Assembly (NCBI GenBank): GCA_007844125.1 | Contig: CM017572.1 | Span: 20,119,934-20,183,933 of the forward strand | Direction: 5' to 3' | DNA from: Sinonovacula constricta | Lineage: Eukaryota; Mollusca; Bivalvia; Cardiida; Solecurtidae | DNA length: 64,000 nt | In this document: positions 25,801-36,500 of the stretch, in pieces | Numbering within the stretch: position 1 is the stretch's first letter | How the letters are laid out: every line of letters begins with the position of its first letter | The notes under the pieces: model-generated | What the model was told of the DNA's origin: nothing | What the model saw: only the letters and a program-made list of their open reading frames with translations | The model's database searches: none | Position numbers and translations under genes: made by a program

Positions 25801-28612
25801 ATGCCACCACGTACGACATAGAAACATAAAATTTCCGAAGAAGCATGTCCCGGGACCGCCTAGCGACCATGTGTATACTTCATATCAAGCATAGCTACGT
25901 TCCCGTCAACGATATGTATAAACATTAAAAAAAAACATCACAATGTACCAAGAAACATGAAATTCAAAATTTAAGATTGAGAGATTGAGAACAGTTCAAC
26001 TTGGAAATGTTCAGAATTAAAGTTATATACCTAAGGTTGTCTGCCAATTTGATATTCTTATCCATCATCTCTCGCTCGTGTTTCCTTTGGGCTTCCTTGT
26101 CTTTAAATGAATCTTCTTCTCTGAAACCGAAGTGAGAGAAATAATTACATACAGAGGATTTGGGAATACAGTGTAGGGCTCAGGTGCCAAAATTAAACTA
26201 AGAAATCAAGTGGAAAATAAAAGTCTGAGAGATATTTATTTTTGTGCTTTTTTAAGCGGCCTGGTCAGCTGGGTAAAATATTGCATTGCACTTAAGTATT
26301 ACATCTGATCGAGTGTATGTAAACATATGGACCTCCCAAACAATGAGGTGCCTTAAGTTTAAAGAATTCTTTCGGCCATTGTTTACGTCACTCATAAACA
26401 ATACGTTGATTGGTTCATATATAAATATACAATTAATGCCCCTATTATAATAGTTTCGTAACTGGTCAACCCAGTGTTAGGATAATGTAACAGGGTGCGG
26501 TGTAATGCCAGGCATGCTCAACACGGCGAAGAAGCACTTTATCTGCTTCAGGTGGACGCGTACTCCAAAAAACTGAAATACTAATGGTGGTATAACATAT
26601 ATACATGTTATCTTAACGACTTTTTTATGTCGTGTGTCGCGGCCAGGGTACAAACTCGGAGCCCCCGTACCAGGAGACGACGTTCTACCGCGCTACCAGT
26701 TGCAGCGTCAGGCCCTGCGTTTAAAGTTACAAATATGCAAATCTTAACTTAGGTTTAAAGCCTGTTTCATCCAACACAATTATTCGTTTCTACTTTGGAA
26801 TTTAAGTACATAACCAACTTATATTTCCATTATTAAGAAAATAACACTAACACAACATATCAAACAAAACAACTTCACGGCAAATTGGGATTAATTAGAA
26901 CAAAAAACAACAACAACAAAACAAAACAAAAAACAAGCACAAAAAGACGCACATATATCATTTAACAGAAGTACAAGCATGTTAAATACACAGAACGCAG
27001 TATGGTCTGAATAGGATTTACATAGACGTGCACTTAAGCACGTCTGTTATGTCGACAAAATCTCTCACAAGCCGTATCTAGACGATGTAAAGAATGAACT
27101 TGCTACAGAAAACAAACTTAATATACTGTATACATAGATAACAAAATGTGTGTTAGATATAAACACTATATAAAAGTGAATGATTGGTAATTGAAACGAT
27201 TCCGCGAAAGACTGTTTAATGATGTCTTACATCTACATGAAAAGTGGGTATAATACCCCACTGGGGTCATGTAATTTTTTTCTGAGCCACGCTTCATAGT
27301 TAGCTATTTTAAAACCAAGAAAATCACGTGGCCACTTACTTTGAAATCACGTAATATAATCCGGCCCTGGCGTCGGTCTCTATATAATATTCTATTATAT
27401 CGTGCTTATTTATAGATTTGGAAAAACTGAACATTTTGATGATGTGATCTTTTCACGATTTGTACTGTCGATGTGTTGGCCAGCATATGTTACTTAATCG
27501 AATGTGTTTAGAGATAACAACAAAATCCAACTTAAACACAAATTAAATAATTGTTTAAATAACGAGATAATTAATCTCTAAAACTTTTTACGTATGACGT
27601 ATTGTTAACAATTAACCTTGTTGTTCTAGGCGTCGCTTTGCAACAACACAAATACATCAAATACCACGCTATCTTGTTAGTGGTAAATAATTCAACACAA
27701 TTTGCTCGCTTCGTTAACTCGAAAAATATCTTATGGTGAAATTGGATCAATACGGTACAAAAAAGTACCAGTACGTAACTGTTGATATCAAGACTCTGCA
27801 AGCATTTTAATGAATGTATTATTTGTCTATTAAGAACTCACTGAGTCGTTCCGCCATCTGTCCTACAAAAGCAGGTCAGATTAAGCGGACTACTTTTTAG
27901 AAAAAAACAAAACAAAACAGAAACATTTTGACCCTAAAATGTGCACTGATTAATGCTTTTGGTTTCGCACCGACAAAATTATTGTCATATTTGGTGTGGT
28001 CCATCTAATTATAGGTAAAGGAAGACCCCCATACATTTGTCTGGGTAGAACCACGGGTTCACTGCAAGTAAGCTGGAAACCCTTGCTATATAAAAGTTTT
28101 CGACCCGAACGGGACTATAACCAACGCGAATAGTGGCTGAGTAGTTAGTGCACTAAGCAACGCTTTTTTTTTAAAATAAAAATGATGTATAAATTACATC
28201 TACAGCCTCTAACTGAATTGCAAGAAGCTATGTCTCTAAAAGCTTCTTTCGAGTAGTGTGCATTCTACAAATAGACAAGGAAAACAACAGCAGACTTGCC
28301 AGACAACGGTGCGGACACACACAAAAAAACACTCTTATTTGTTAAAACTTTCGAACTAAATAGGCCTTATTACCTTTTGATTAGATCACACCTTTCTGCG
28401 TCTGATTTCTCTGTGTGCATGTGGTTTGATGCGCAGACGTACACCCGATGAGCTTCGATGCATTTGATGACCTCTGCCTCTGTTGCGTGGTTGTGTCCGT
28501 CTGCGCACACGTGCGGTAATCCGTTCGCCACGTGCCTGTTACGACTCGGTCCGTAGCCGAAGTCGGGCGTAATCGGGCTCTGCGAAGTAAAGCGAGGTCC
28601 AAATCGGCTCAT
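22835..28612 (-). CDS. 128-residue protein with two C-x3-H-x-H-x8-C repeats, unknown family
   Basis: I do not recognise this gene. Coding exons are 28374-28612, 26031-26120 and 22835-22892; both junctions are phase 2 and give 387 bases ending in TAA. Residues 1-34 are Pro/Arg/Ser-rich. Two 24-residue repeats follow: C36, H40, H42, C51 and C60, H64, H66, C75, each with spacing C-x3-H-x-H-x8-C and a preceding Val, which looks like a small metal-binding module. Residues 81-109 are highly charged (KDKEAQRKHEREMMDK) and probably helical. The C-terminus is RAMGWNFKAHGMPQLPWKD. There is no signal peptide or membrane segment, so an intracellular protein is likely. Splice sites: acceptors TTTCAG, GGTTTCAG and CTTTTCAG; donors GTAATA and GTATAT. 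It is oriented head to head with the LIM-homeobox gene. Introns contain a SINE and a MITE with an internal array. Confidence 0.8.
23016..24201. mobile_element. TA-flanked MITE, copy 3, enlarged by an internal tandem array
   Basis: The left end AAGGTGGTATCCAACAGTTT follows TA. The right end is a decayed complement (TTGTTGAACAACACATT) followed by TA. Interior blocks such as AATCTATAAATAAGCATGAT and TGGTCACGTGGCTTTCCTAG match the other copies but lie in the inverse order to copy 1, so this copy is inserted in the opposite direction. It lies in the last intron of the small-protein gene. Confidence 0.6.
23060..23775. repeat. 65-bp dimeric tandem array
   Basis: Two alternating half-units of about 32 and 33 bp share GGAATTTGTGCAACATTTA. 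One half continues TCCCAGTTTT(G/T), the other ACCCCAGCTTTTGG. About 22 half-units are present. All six frames are nearly free of stops, which explains the long frames predicted here. Confidence 0.9.
25473..25757 (+). mobile_element. Full-length tRNA-derived SINE with perfect 11-bp target duplication
   Basis: TTATTTAAAAA flanks the element on both sides (25462-25472 and 25758-25768). The head has an A box TAGCTCAGGTGG (25483-25494) and a B box GGTTCGAACCC (25527-25537). The body contains CGCTCGGGGCTAAGGGGACA and GACTCGTCGGTGTCAGTATA; the 3' end is a short AATCCCTTA tandem tail. A second copy is at 36669-36948. The anticodon stem does not pair, so this is not a tRNA gene. Confidence 0.9.
26031..26120 (-). 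CDS. Small-protein gene, middle exon
   Basis: 90 bases, acceptor GGTTTCAG and donor GTATAT. It encodes a Lys/Glu-rich helix (EEDSFKDKEAQRKHERE) with no stop in the required phase. Confidence 0.8.
26420..26610 (+). repeat. SINE-like dispersed repeat, truncated
   Basis: Contains AACTGGTCAACCCAGTGTTA, GGATAATGTAACAGGGTG, GTGTAATGCCAGGC and an end reading AACTGAAATACTAATGGTGG, the same order as at 5290 and 7812. Confidence 0.5.
26635..26720 (-). repeat. tRNA-like SINE head
   Basis: On the minus strand a head with CAACTGGTAGCGCGGTAGAA (A-box-like) is followed by CTCCGAGTTTGTACCCTGG (B-box-like). There is no intact cloverleaf. Confidence 0.45.
27200..27480 (+). mobile_element. Decayed MITE interior (same family as 17575)
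   Basis: Shares TGATGTCTTACATCTACATG, TGAGCCACGCTTCATAGTTA, AAGAAAATCACGTGGCCACT and GCTTATTTATAGATTTGGAA with the interiors of the other copies. Recognisable terminal repeats are missing. Confidence 0.5.
27960..28165 (-). repeat. tRNA-derived SINE, inverted copy
   Basis: Read on the minus strand: head with TAGTGCACTAACTACTCAGC and TATAGTCCCGTTCGGGTCGA, then body blocks TTTCCAGCTTACTTGCAGTG, GTGGTTCTACCCAGACAAAT and AATTTTGTCGGTGCGA. It lies in the 5' UTR intron of the small-protein gene. Confidence 0.6.
28374..28612 (-). CDS. Small-protein gene, start-codon exon with both CHHC repeats
   Basis: The exon runs to 28614 with only two bases before the ATG after the acceptor. Both Cys/His repeats lie in this exon. 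If joined to the candidate 5' exon at 31200, the upstream frame has stops, so this ATG is the natural start. Confidence 0.8.
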
Positions 28613-29195
28613 TGCTGAAAGTGGTACAAATTCGTTATTTTAATCGTTATATATGTCGATAGATTCAGTAATAGGTAGTGATTGTTGCAGAATTGTAGTT
28701 AGGAATTTTGTTTATTTCAATAAATAGAGTGATAAATTCAGAATACGTGTACACATTTTTTATTTTTTTTACTTGTTGGGTTTAAGTACCACCATCGATC
28801 TTCCAGTTATTCGCAGATGGTTTACATTTGTTTTTTACCTCGAAATAAATGCATAATCAAAACCTGTTTTGGTGGTGTTCGTTTAACCTTGTAAGCGTTT
28901 AAGGGATTCAAATAGTGTACTGAGTTCAAAGTTAATTCCTTGATATTTATTTCGTCAACATTATACCCATGTGATCTTACTCTTAATCCCGATTGCACCA
29001 CTCTTTTCTGTACGCGTGCAAGAACTTTTAACTGAGATGCTGAGCTGATACGAATGACCTTTGTAATAATCTGGTATTGAGCGAAAGAAGGCAGTGAGGC
29101 TCCGCGCGGGATATCGCAAATATATCAGCCGAGTAGATAATACATAGTCAGTAGACCACTTGCTCTAATAGCATTTCATATTCTTGCGCGGCGTT

Positions 29196-29217
29196 ATTCA
29201 TTCATTCATTCATTCAT
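29196..29217 (+). repeat. (ATTC)n microsatellite
   Basis: About five uninterrupted ATTC units. Confidence 0.9.
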
Positions 29218-29499
29218 ATGAAATCTACATTTCATACATATTTGCATCGCACAATATGATCACTTCACTATCAAGTTTAAACTGATAACATAATCAATGT
29301 TAACAATTGAAACATGCATGGCCACAATTGGCGCGTCTAGTCGTCCCGTTTGACATACATATCTGTTTCCGTACTGGCATCAGTTTTCCCAGGTATGAAA
29401 TTTGACTGCGGGTAGCCAATGTCATGCAAGGTCAATCCTTTGTGCGTACGAAATTCAGCTTTCTCTGGATGCTGTCAAGCGACACCGCCCAAAACATTT

Positions 29500-29620
29500 C
29501 CACACGGGGGTACTTCCAGCTGACCTACGGCATGCCATTGGTTCTACCCAGACAATATAGGCTATAGCCGCCCTCCACCTCTAAAAGCTGGATATCGCTT
29601 ACTGATCATTTCTGTGATGT
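29500..29620 (+). repeat. SINE body fragment
   Basis: GGTACTTCCAGCTGACCTAC, GGCATGCCATTGGTTCTACC and CAGACAATATAGGC match the SINE body seen at 7545 and 31926. No head is present. Confidence 0.5.
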
Positions 29621-30295
29621 ATCGATTTACATAAATAATGACTTCGGATAGAGGTAAGTATGTACATCTATGTGTTACCTCAATTGTCGAACATTACTCG
29701 TTAGAATATTAATTTAGCGCACCCTGATTAAAATTTATGCTTTATGTTACTGCAACGTTTACCGGAAACTTCCACTCATATTTGAATTGTATTTTGTACC
29801 AAAGAGAGCAAGGATAGCCTACGTGTTTATACACGGAGTCATAATAAAGTGCGTTACTCCCAAATCAACTGCGAAAAGGTTGAGTACATATCGATAGTCC
29901 TTGAATAGCAAGGGGTAGGGGGTGGGGGCGGGTCACACATAAAAGTAACCTGACTCTTTGTTTGACCGTGGTTTATATTTAGAAAAGAAGAGTAGTCTTG
30001 CATACGACAATAGCCGATTAATTTCTAATATTGAAAATTCGTGGTTCGGAAACGAAATTTAAATCAATCTGGTATGTGTTCGATTTTGAAAGAAAAAAAA
30101 AGTGTCGGAATAAATAAAACAATTGTCTTGTTTTCAACTTATGACATTGCGTATATATGAAAGATAGTAATGTGTTTATGTGTATGACTGTCCTAAACAA
30201 AGTGGGTCTATATAAACAAATTGTTGCAATGTGGAATTAACAATATAATAAATTAACTGGTATTGAACTATAAAAAGTGTAATAGTGTTAAAGGC

Positions 30296-30490
30296 GCCCG
30301 TAACCGAGTGGTAGCGTCTAACTGCTCAGCTTTCTCAGCTCATCAGTTCGAGTCCCGGATTGTGCGATGGCAATAATGTGTGGAGGTCTTACGGCTGAGG
30401 TACCGCACAAACTGTCTGGGGTCTCTCTCCCATAAAGACAACTGGACCCTTTAATGACCATAATTGTGTCGCTGCGATGCGTTAATTATT
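30296..30490 (+). mobile_element. tRNA-derived SINE (Ser/Leu-like head)
   Basis: Head GGCGCCCGTAACCGAGTGGT (A box) and CAGTTCGAGTCCCGG (B box). The body has GTGTGGAGGTCTTACGGCTG, AAACTGTCTGGGGTCTCTC and ACCATAATTGTGTCGCTGCG. The spacing between boxes suits a long-variable-arm tRNA ancestor. Confidence 0.65.
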
Positions 30491-31199
30491 CTAAATCATT
30501 TCAATCTTAGTGAATATGGTAATCATTTGAAACGTTAACCCTTTTAGTGGTTCATGTTATATGAACTACGAAAAAAGTTGAAGTTTCACATGAATATGAT
30601 ATGAACTAAGAAAAAAAAGAACATATACCTAATAATTAACTCACTCAATGTAAATTTATTCCACTTAAGACGCTAAGTTGCGCGATTAATTGTAAAGGTA
30701 AAAAACAGCAAACGGTATAGACGGAAGTGTTTGTTATTTAACTCCGTATTATATCAAAGTTGACTTGATATTTATACTGTCTAAGCGGTTATGGTAAAAA
30801 TGCGCGTGTCTGTAGCTTACGCAATATCCGTTTGTAGATATCGTTTGCTTAAATATTATTATAAACCTATGTATATAACAAAATAAAATACCCCTTATGT
30901 ATGCACACAAAAAACTAGTATATTGTTGGTGTATCATTTTAAAAAAGCCACAAAATAAAGACCACTCCCATTGTAAACACATGCAAACATCAGGAATATG
31001 CCTCGAACATGTCAGTTCTTGTCAATATTGCAACATATGGTAATTGTTAAAATTCTACCCAACCGTTTTCTTTACAACTTTCCTGAAACACTCGACATTC
31101 AAAACACCATTTACAACAAAGATATCTAATTTCGTACCTTGTACTACCCAAAGTAAAAGTTAATTGAAAAGAAATGTTTGCACGAGAATAAAATATTAC

Positions 31200-31247
31200 C
31201 TGTATGTGTGAAAGGTACTCCCGTGAAGATTCCCTATCCAGGTTATA
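31200..31247 (-). other. Candidate 5' UTR exon of the small-protein gene
   Basis: On the minus strand a CAG/GTAATA donor at 31199 closes a segment that may open at an acceptor (CCTTCAG) or at an undefined transcription start further right. The phase needed to join to 28614 has stop codons, so it can only be untranslated. Confidence 0.4.
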
Positions 31248-31729
31248 CTGAAGGGTTGTAAACACAGGTGAAGATAGAGTGACACCGAGCTGAATATTGA
31301 TTTGCCTGTTGTCATAATAAATCGATCAAGGGAAACCACTCGTACTTTCCCGTCAGTCGCTTCTTCTTTACCCTTAGTTCGTCATCGTTCAGGGGATGTT
31401 ATGTATATGTAATTACATTTGTACGGATCTACTATACTATGAATTGCTATGAAATGATCATTTTCATTTTTATTATTATAAGAATTTTGTAAATGTATAT
31501 TTCGTGAGAGATCTAGCTACATTTTCGTGTTTGTTTTTTTTCAGTCATGTGTCTTTTTTCCCCTTTTTTGTTTGTTTGTTTGTTTATTGGGTTTATCGTC
31601 CCACCAACAGTATTTCACCTTTTTTGTGTCTCGTACATAGTAAAATTTATATACAATAAATATGTTGTGAATACAACGATTCAAGGTGAATGTCTGCAAA
31701 AATAGATACCGTAGTCAGAGCAGATTACC

Positions 31730-31920
31730 TGGATGGTGATATAACTTAGATGTAAGTGGTCACGCATTTTTTTTCTTCTCAAGTTTAAAAATAGCTATCT
31801 GCGCAGCGTGTCTCGGATAGAAAATACGTGTTTCTCATGCTGAAAGAGGCGTTATGCTTCATTTTTTCCATGCACGTAGGAAATCAATAAACAACATGTT
31901 GAAGGATCTTTTTAATTTAA
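31730..31920 (+). mobile_element. Decayed MITE interior (same family as 17575)
   Basis: TAGATGTAAGTGGTCACGCA, AAAAATAGCTATCTGCGCAG and GTGTCTCGGATAGAAAATAC match blocks at 63440-63735 in the same order. Confidence 0.5.
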
Positions 31921-31925
31921 TTATT

Positions 31926-32440
31926 TGGGGTGCGCCCGTGTCGTAGTGTTAGAGTCGCCGATTTGTAACTCCTCTGACTGCTTAGCCTCTCACCGCGTGG
32001 GTTCGAGTCTCGTTCGGGGCGAAGGACTTAATATTGGAAGGTCTTCCACCTGACCTGCGTTGCGCTGGCGGTTCTGTCCAGACTTATGTTGTTGTTTTTT
32101 TGTTGTTGTTTGTTTGTTTGTTTGTTTGTTTGTTTGTTTTTTTGTTTTTTGTTTTTTTTTTGAGGGGGGGGGAGGGTCTTCCTTCACCAAACAGCTGGAC
32201 GTTGCTATAATGAACATTAGTGGTTGCTGCGATGTATCTCAGAACAAAATTATGACCGTCTCCAGATAACTGAAATACTGTTGGTGGGACGATAAACCAA
32301 ACAAACAAACAAAATTATGGCCGTCTCCAGATAACTGAAATACTGTTGGTGGGACGATAAACCAAACAAACAAACAAAATTATGACCGTCTCCAGATAAC
32401 TGAAATACTGTTGGTGGGACGATAAAACAAACAAACAAAC
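31926..32440 (+). mobile_element. SINE with complete head and triplicated 3' end
   Basis: Head with GTGCGCCCGTGTCGTAGTGT and GCGTGGGTTCGAGTCTCG. The body has GGTCTTCCACCTGACCTGCG, GGCGGTTCTGTCCAGAC, a T/G-rich simple insert (TGTT)n at 32090-32160, and TTCACCAAACAGCTGGACG. The 3' terminal block (GTCTCCAGATAACTGAAATA to GGGACGATAAACCAAAC) is repeated three times with a 64-bp period at 32247-32440. Confidence 0.7.
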
Positions 32441-33490
32441 AAAACTATGGCATAAGCTGTCGAATACAACTTTTAGAAAGTGGTTTTAATAGGGGGCACA
32501 GGTTTATAATCAGCGTGAATTCCCCGTGCGACCTCCCCACCGGCTCCTTCTCCTTGCATATAATTAGGCTTAACCAAACGCATACACCGAGTGTTTTCCC
32601 ACTTGCACGGGAATTCCCACATCCCCAATTCTGATTGACAAGTGTTCACTTACACATCATTGAACATAAAATAACACAGTCAGGTTTTCGCTTTTTGTTA
32701 CTTAAAAGTGTTTTGCAGCATAAATTAATGAGTTTACTCAATGTTTTCTGTTGCCAACTGAAGAAGAAGAACAACAACTTAGGAGAAAAAACCTTACTGA
32801 TGTCTTAAGTGTAACCAGTCATGAATAGCTGATGACGGAGACAAAGACTTAATATCAATAGTGACTATATTCATACAGAAAGCGTTGTAAATGGTATTTC
32901 TAATTACATGTTTGGATTTCCTTAATACTTGTGACAATGTTGTGATATTATGGGATTAACTTATTAATAAGTTTGTGTCGTTGTTATATTTCACGCGCTG
33001 GGCGAAGAAACGTCAGAGTTATGTGGCAGCTGGCAGAACTCCGGATCCTACACATCTAGTTTTGGACGGAGGTTAACACGAGGAACCATAAACTTGATCT
33101 GAGAAGCAACAACAAGAAATAGCTACAGCGATTAACGAAAGTTATTATCAAACCCACTAACAGCTACAACAGGACCAACACAATCGACAATTTAAATTTT
33201 TCTCGAAACAATCAACATCGACAGTCTTAAAGAACATAAGCGGCCTTCTCGACAGCAGCATTGGCTGCATATGTAGTAATGAAAATAAAGTTACAATAAC
33301 TGTAATTACAATAGAAGCATCAACAGCATATCAACAACTACTAAAAATAAACCCACTCCCGACAAAAGCAGTTTCTTAACTACACCAAAAACAACAGTGA
33401 GGACTTCAATAATAGAAAAAGTCAGTTATTATAAGCCTAATGTAGGTCTTGTGAACGCCATCGCTGGAAACAAGCAAGAAATATAATGAG
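32441..33490. promoter_or_regulatory. Upstream region and probable 5' UTR of the LIM-homeobox gene
   Basis: No coding signal. The stretch 33000-33490 is rich in CAACA/ACAAC and less T-rich than its surroundings, which would suit 5' UTR. An in-frame TGA at 33452 precedes the start ATG. No TATA box could be assigned. Confidence 0.35.
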
Positions 33491-33586
33491 ATGGATTTTC
33501 GTTGTATATCGAGCTTTCTGAATTCGCCGGAGAGCTACGGAGCGACAGAAGATCACGTGGCTAACGTTGGGCTCGACACTTCAAAG
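33491..33586 (+). CDS. LIM-homeobox exon 1
   Basis: 32 codons starting MDFRCISSFLNSPESYG. The donor is AAG/GCAAGT, a GC-AG intron that fits the strong consensus such donors need. A GT four bases further would shift the frame. Confidence 0.65.
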
Positions 33587-36500
33587 GCAAGTTTGAGTTT
33601 GAACATAAATTATTCCGTTGAAAAGATAAGCAAATATATAAAGTGTATACGAAGGTGACAATATATATAAAGTGTATACGAAGGTGACAATATATATAAA
33701 GTCTATACGAAGGTGACTTACTGTGAGCCAATATAAAATTCTGAATCGATATGTTATAGATGTAACATCTATCAGAAGAAACACGTACATATATAATCAA
33801 GTAGGCAATTGGTGTCACTTCATTACCACCAGTTTGCAGGAACAACAAAAATGGATGCTTATTTATTTTAGGTGAAATCTTCCTTCATTATACACATGTT
33901 TTACAACTTTTAGATCTGTTTCATATATTCATCAAATAAGGCATGGTCTTCACGTGCATTTGTGTGACTGTGTGTGTTTTAGTGGGATAGGGTTTTGTGT
34001 AAATGAACAAAATTATAAAAAAACGAAAAAGACACCTTTTACAATGATTTCTGATGGCAATTTTCAAATGAAGTCAAATTTAAATAAATTATAATTGGTC
34101 CAAAGTATATTTTACAGCTTTTTTCATAGTTCATTGCTTCGTCTTTGATGCATTTGTTTCAATGACATTTCTTGTATCAGCTTAAAGCACAGTACAATAT
34201 TTTGTACATGCTGCTTTAATCCAATCTAGAAACCGACGCCTGTTTGTGACAGTTGCAAGAGCCCAATTTACGACAACTGGATGCTGGGGGTAGAGGACTT
34301 TCGCTACCACATGTCTTGTCTCAGATGCTGTGTGTGTCTGCGCACTCTCTACGCGCATGCATGCTGCTTCATCCGGAACACTGATATATACTGCAAAGAA
34401 CACTATATCAAGTAGGTAACATAGGGCTTTATATGTCATAGTTAAAATACTAAACATATAATTAAGCATGTTGTCCACACAATTAAAGAGCTAACGGTTT
34501 CCACCACATATCTATCTGATACAGTACAGTGATCACAACGATATTGAGACGTACGGCGGCATCTTAGAGTGCAACCTGAGTTGTAACAAAATTAATAAAA
34601 TTATAGATGTTTGGAAGAAATAATTTGACAGTTGTCTACAAACACTGTTCTTCCTTAATAAACATTCAACGGACAAAAAGTGCGGTAACTCCAAAATAAA
34701 CCTGACTATTATGAAGAAATATGGAAATATACAGACGACAGTTTGTTTCAGTGGCTAGACAGTTGTCCCCCTATTCATGTTTTGATGATTTAAATCCCAT
34801 CCTTAATATATTTTTTGTTTCATTTTTGAAGTTTTCTTGTTCAAGACAAACAAATTTGTACCTACTTTGTATGTTTTCAGCACCTTTCTAGCACACACTG
34901 GTGCCCATGACAGTCCTGGAAATCGTATATACTTTATAAGTTTCAAAAATGTGATCGTTATTTTTTTTAATTCAAAAAACTTTAACTGTTAATGAATTCT
35001 TTGAAATATTTTTTTTTAATCTGTGGTGTTGTACTACGATATAGCACATTATTAGGATAATTGACCTGCCAATGCATGGGGGATCTAGAGTGTGGGTCAG
35101 TAGGGGGTGAAAACTTGTCCTGATTATTGATTATCTTTTTCGCAGACAATATAAATTGTTTGGACAATGTTTCTGGAGACTTCTGAAATGCATGTAAAGG
35201 CTTTATTTGGATTCAACTTTTTAAAAGTTTTCTGGAGGAGCATGCTCCAGGACCCCCTAGCACGGCTATGTGGTGTTCACTCACTTAGGACTGCACCCTA
35301 AAAAATTCCTGAATCCGCCCCTGCAGTGAACCATAGGAGATCAAATTATCGTCTTGTGCTATAAAGCTTAACTCTGCTAATTCATATACCATGCCAAAGA
35401 CTTTACGCATTAATTCTAAGTTTTAATTCTCCCTTTCGTACAGCATTTACGGCACAAAGTGCACGGGCTGTGGTGAAGTTTTACAACGTTCAGATTGGGT
35501 GCAGCGAGCACTTGACATGGTTTTTCATTTGGAGTGCTTCCGCTGCCACGCTTGTGGCTACAAGCTAACAGAGGGCGACACTTTCTCCATCAAAGGAGAG
35601 TTAATTGTATGCAAGGATCATATGATTGAGCCGACCGAACCAACCGACATTAACATGAACATCATAGACGATGGAGATAACGTGTCAGGTAAGGTCAGGA
35701 AAAATACAACACAAACATTTAACCCGAATTTGTTTATAAATATATCCCCCATCATTACACAAGTCATTGCAAGAGAAATGTGGTACGTCTGATGAGTGTC
35801 ATGTAGCGATAGGAAGTATATGAAGATAATTGGGGATAATATAGGCCAGGTTGACAGTCGTGTTTTAATAGGTAAATAAGAAAAGGTCCAATCAAAATTT
35901 CCACAGATATTTAAATTTTATCTACCTGTAGGCAAAGACAAACAAGGTAAATGTAAATGTGACAAAAACACAGAGACGAGACATAACACACAAAAAGAAA
36001 AAACATCAGTTACTGCCTTGGAACGGTCAGTCGGCAAAAGGGCCAACTGGGGTGCTTAAACCTGGTTTGTGGAGCGCTCCAACCTCGCACTTCCTGAAGG
36101 TTTTCCTATCAAACAAACAGTCTTAAAAATATCCCGTCAAAGTGAAACAACTAACAGAAAGCACTTAAGACTTTTATCAGTACTTTAATGATAAAAACAG
36201 CATACATCATGAACTATCCCATTTAGAGTATTTTAGACGCATGGGGGATTTCTGCTCAATCTAGACGTCAATAAACTGTTTACTAAGTTACCTTTATACA
36301 TTTTAAACTGCGTAATATTTTAACCTGTTTATCAATTATAATTCACATTATTTTAACGAACATATTTTTATATTTTAACTTACCTATTTGATTTTTATCA
36401 GATTATACCCTATTTACGTTAAATTTCATCGTATTCGGCACCGTATGACCTTTTAAGTGTCATTGTGCTGTAAAACCCAAAATGCAAAAATACAAAAAGA

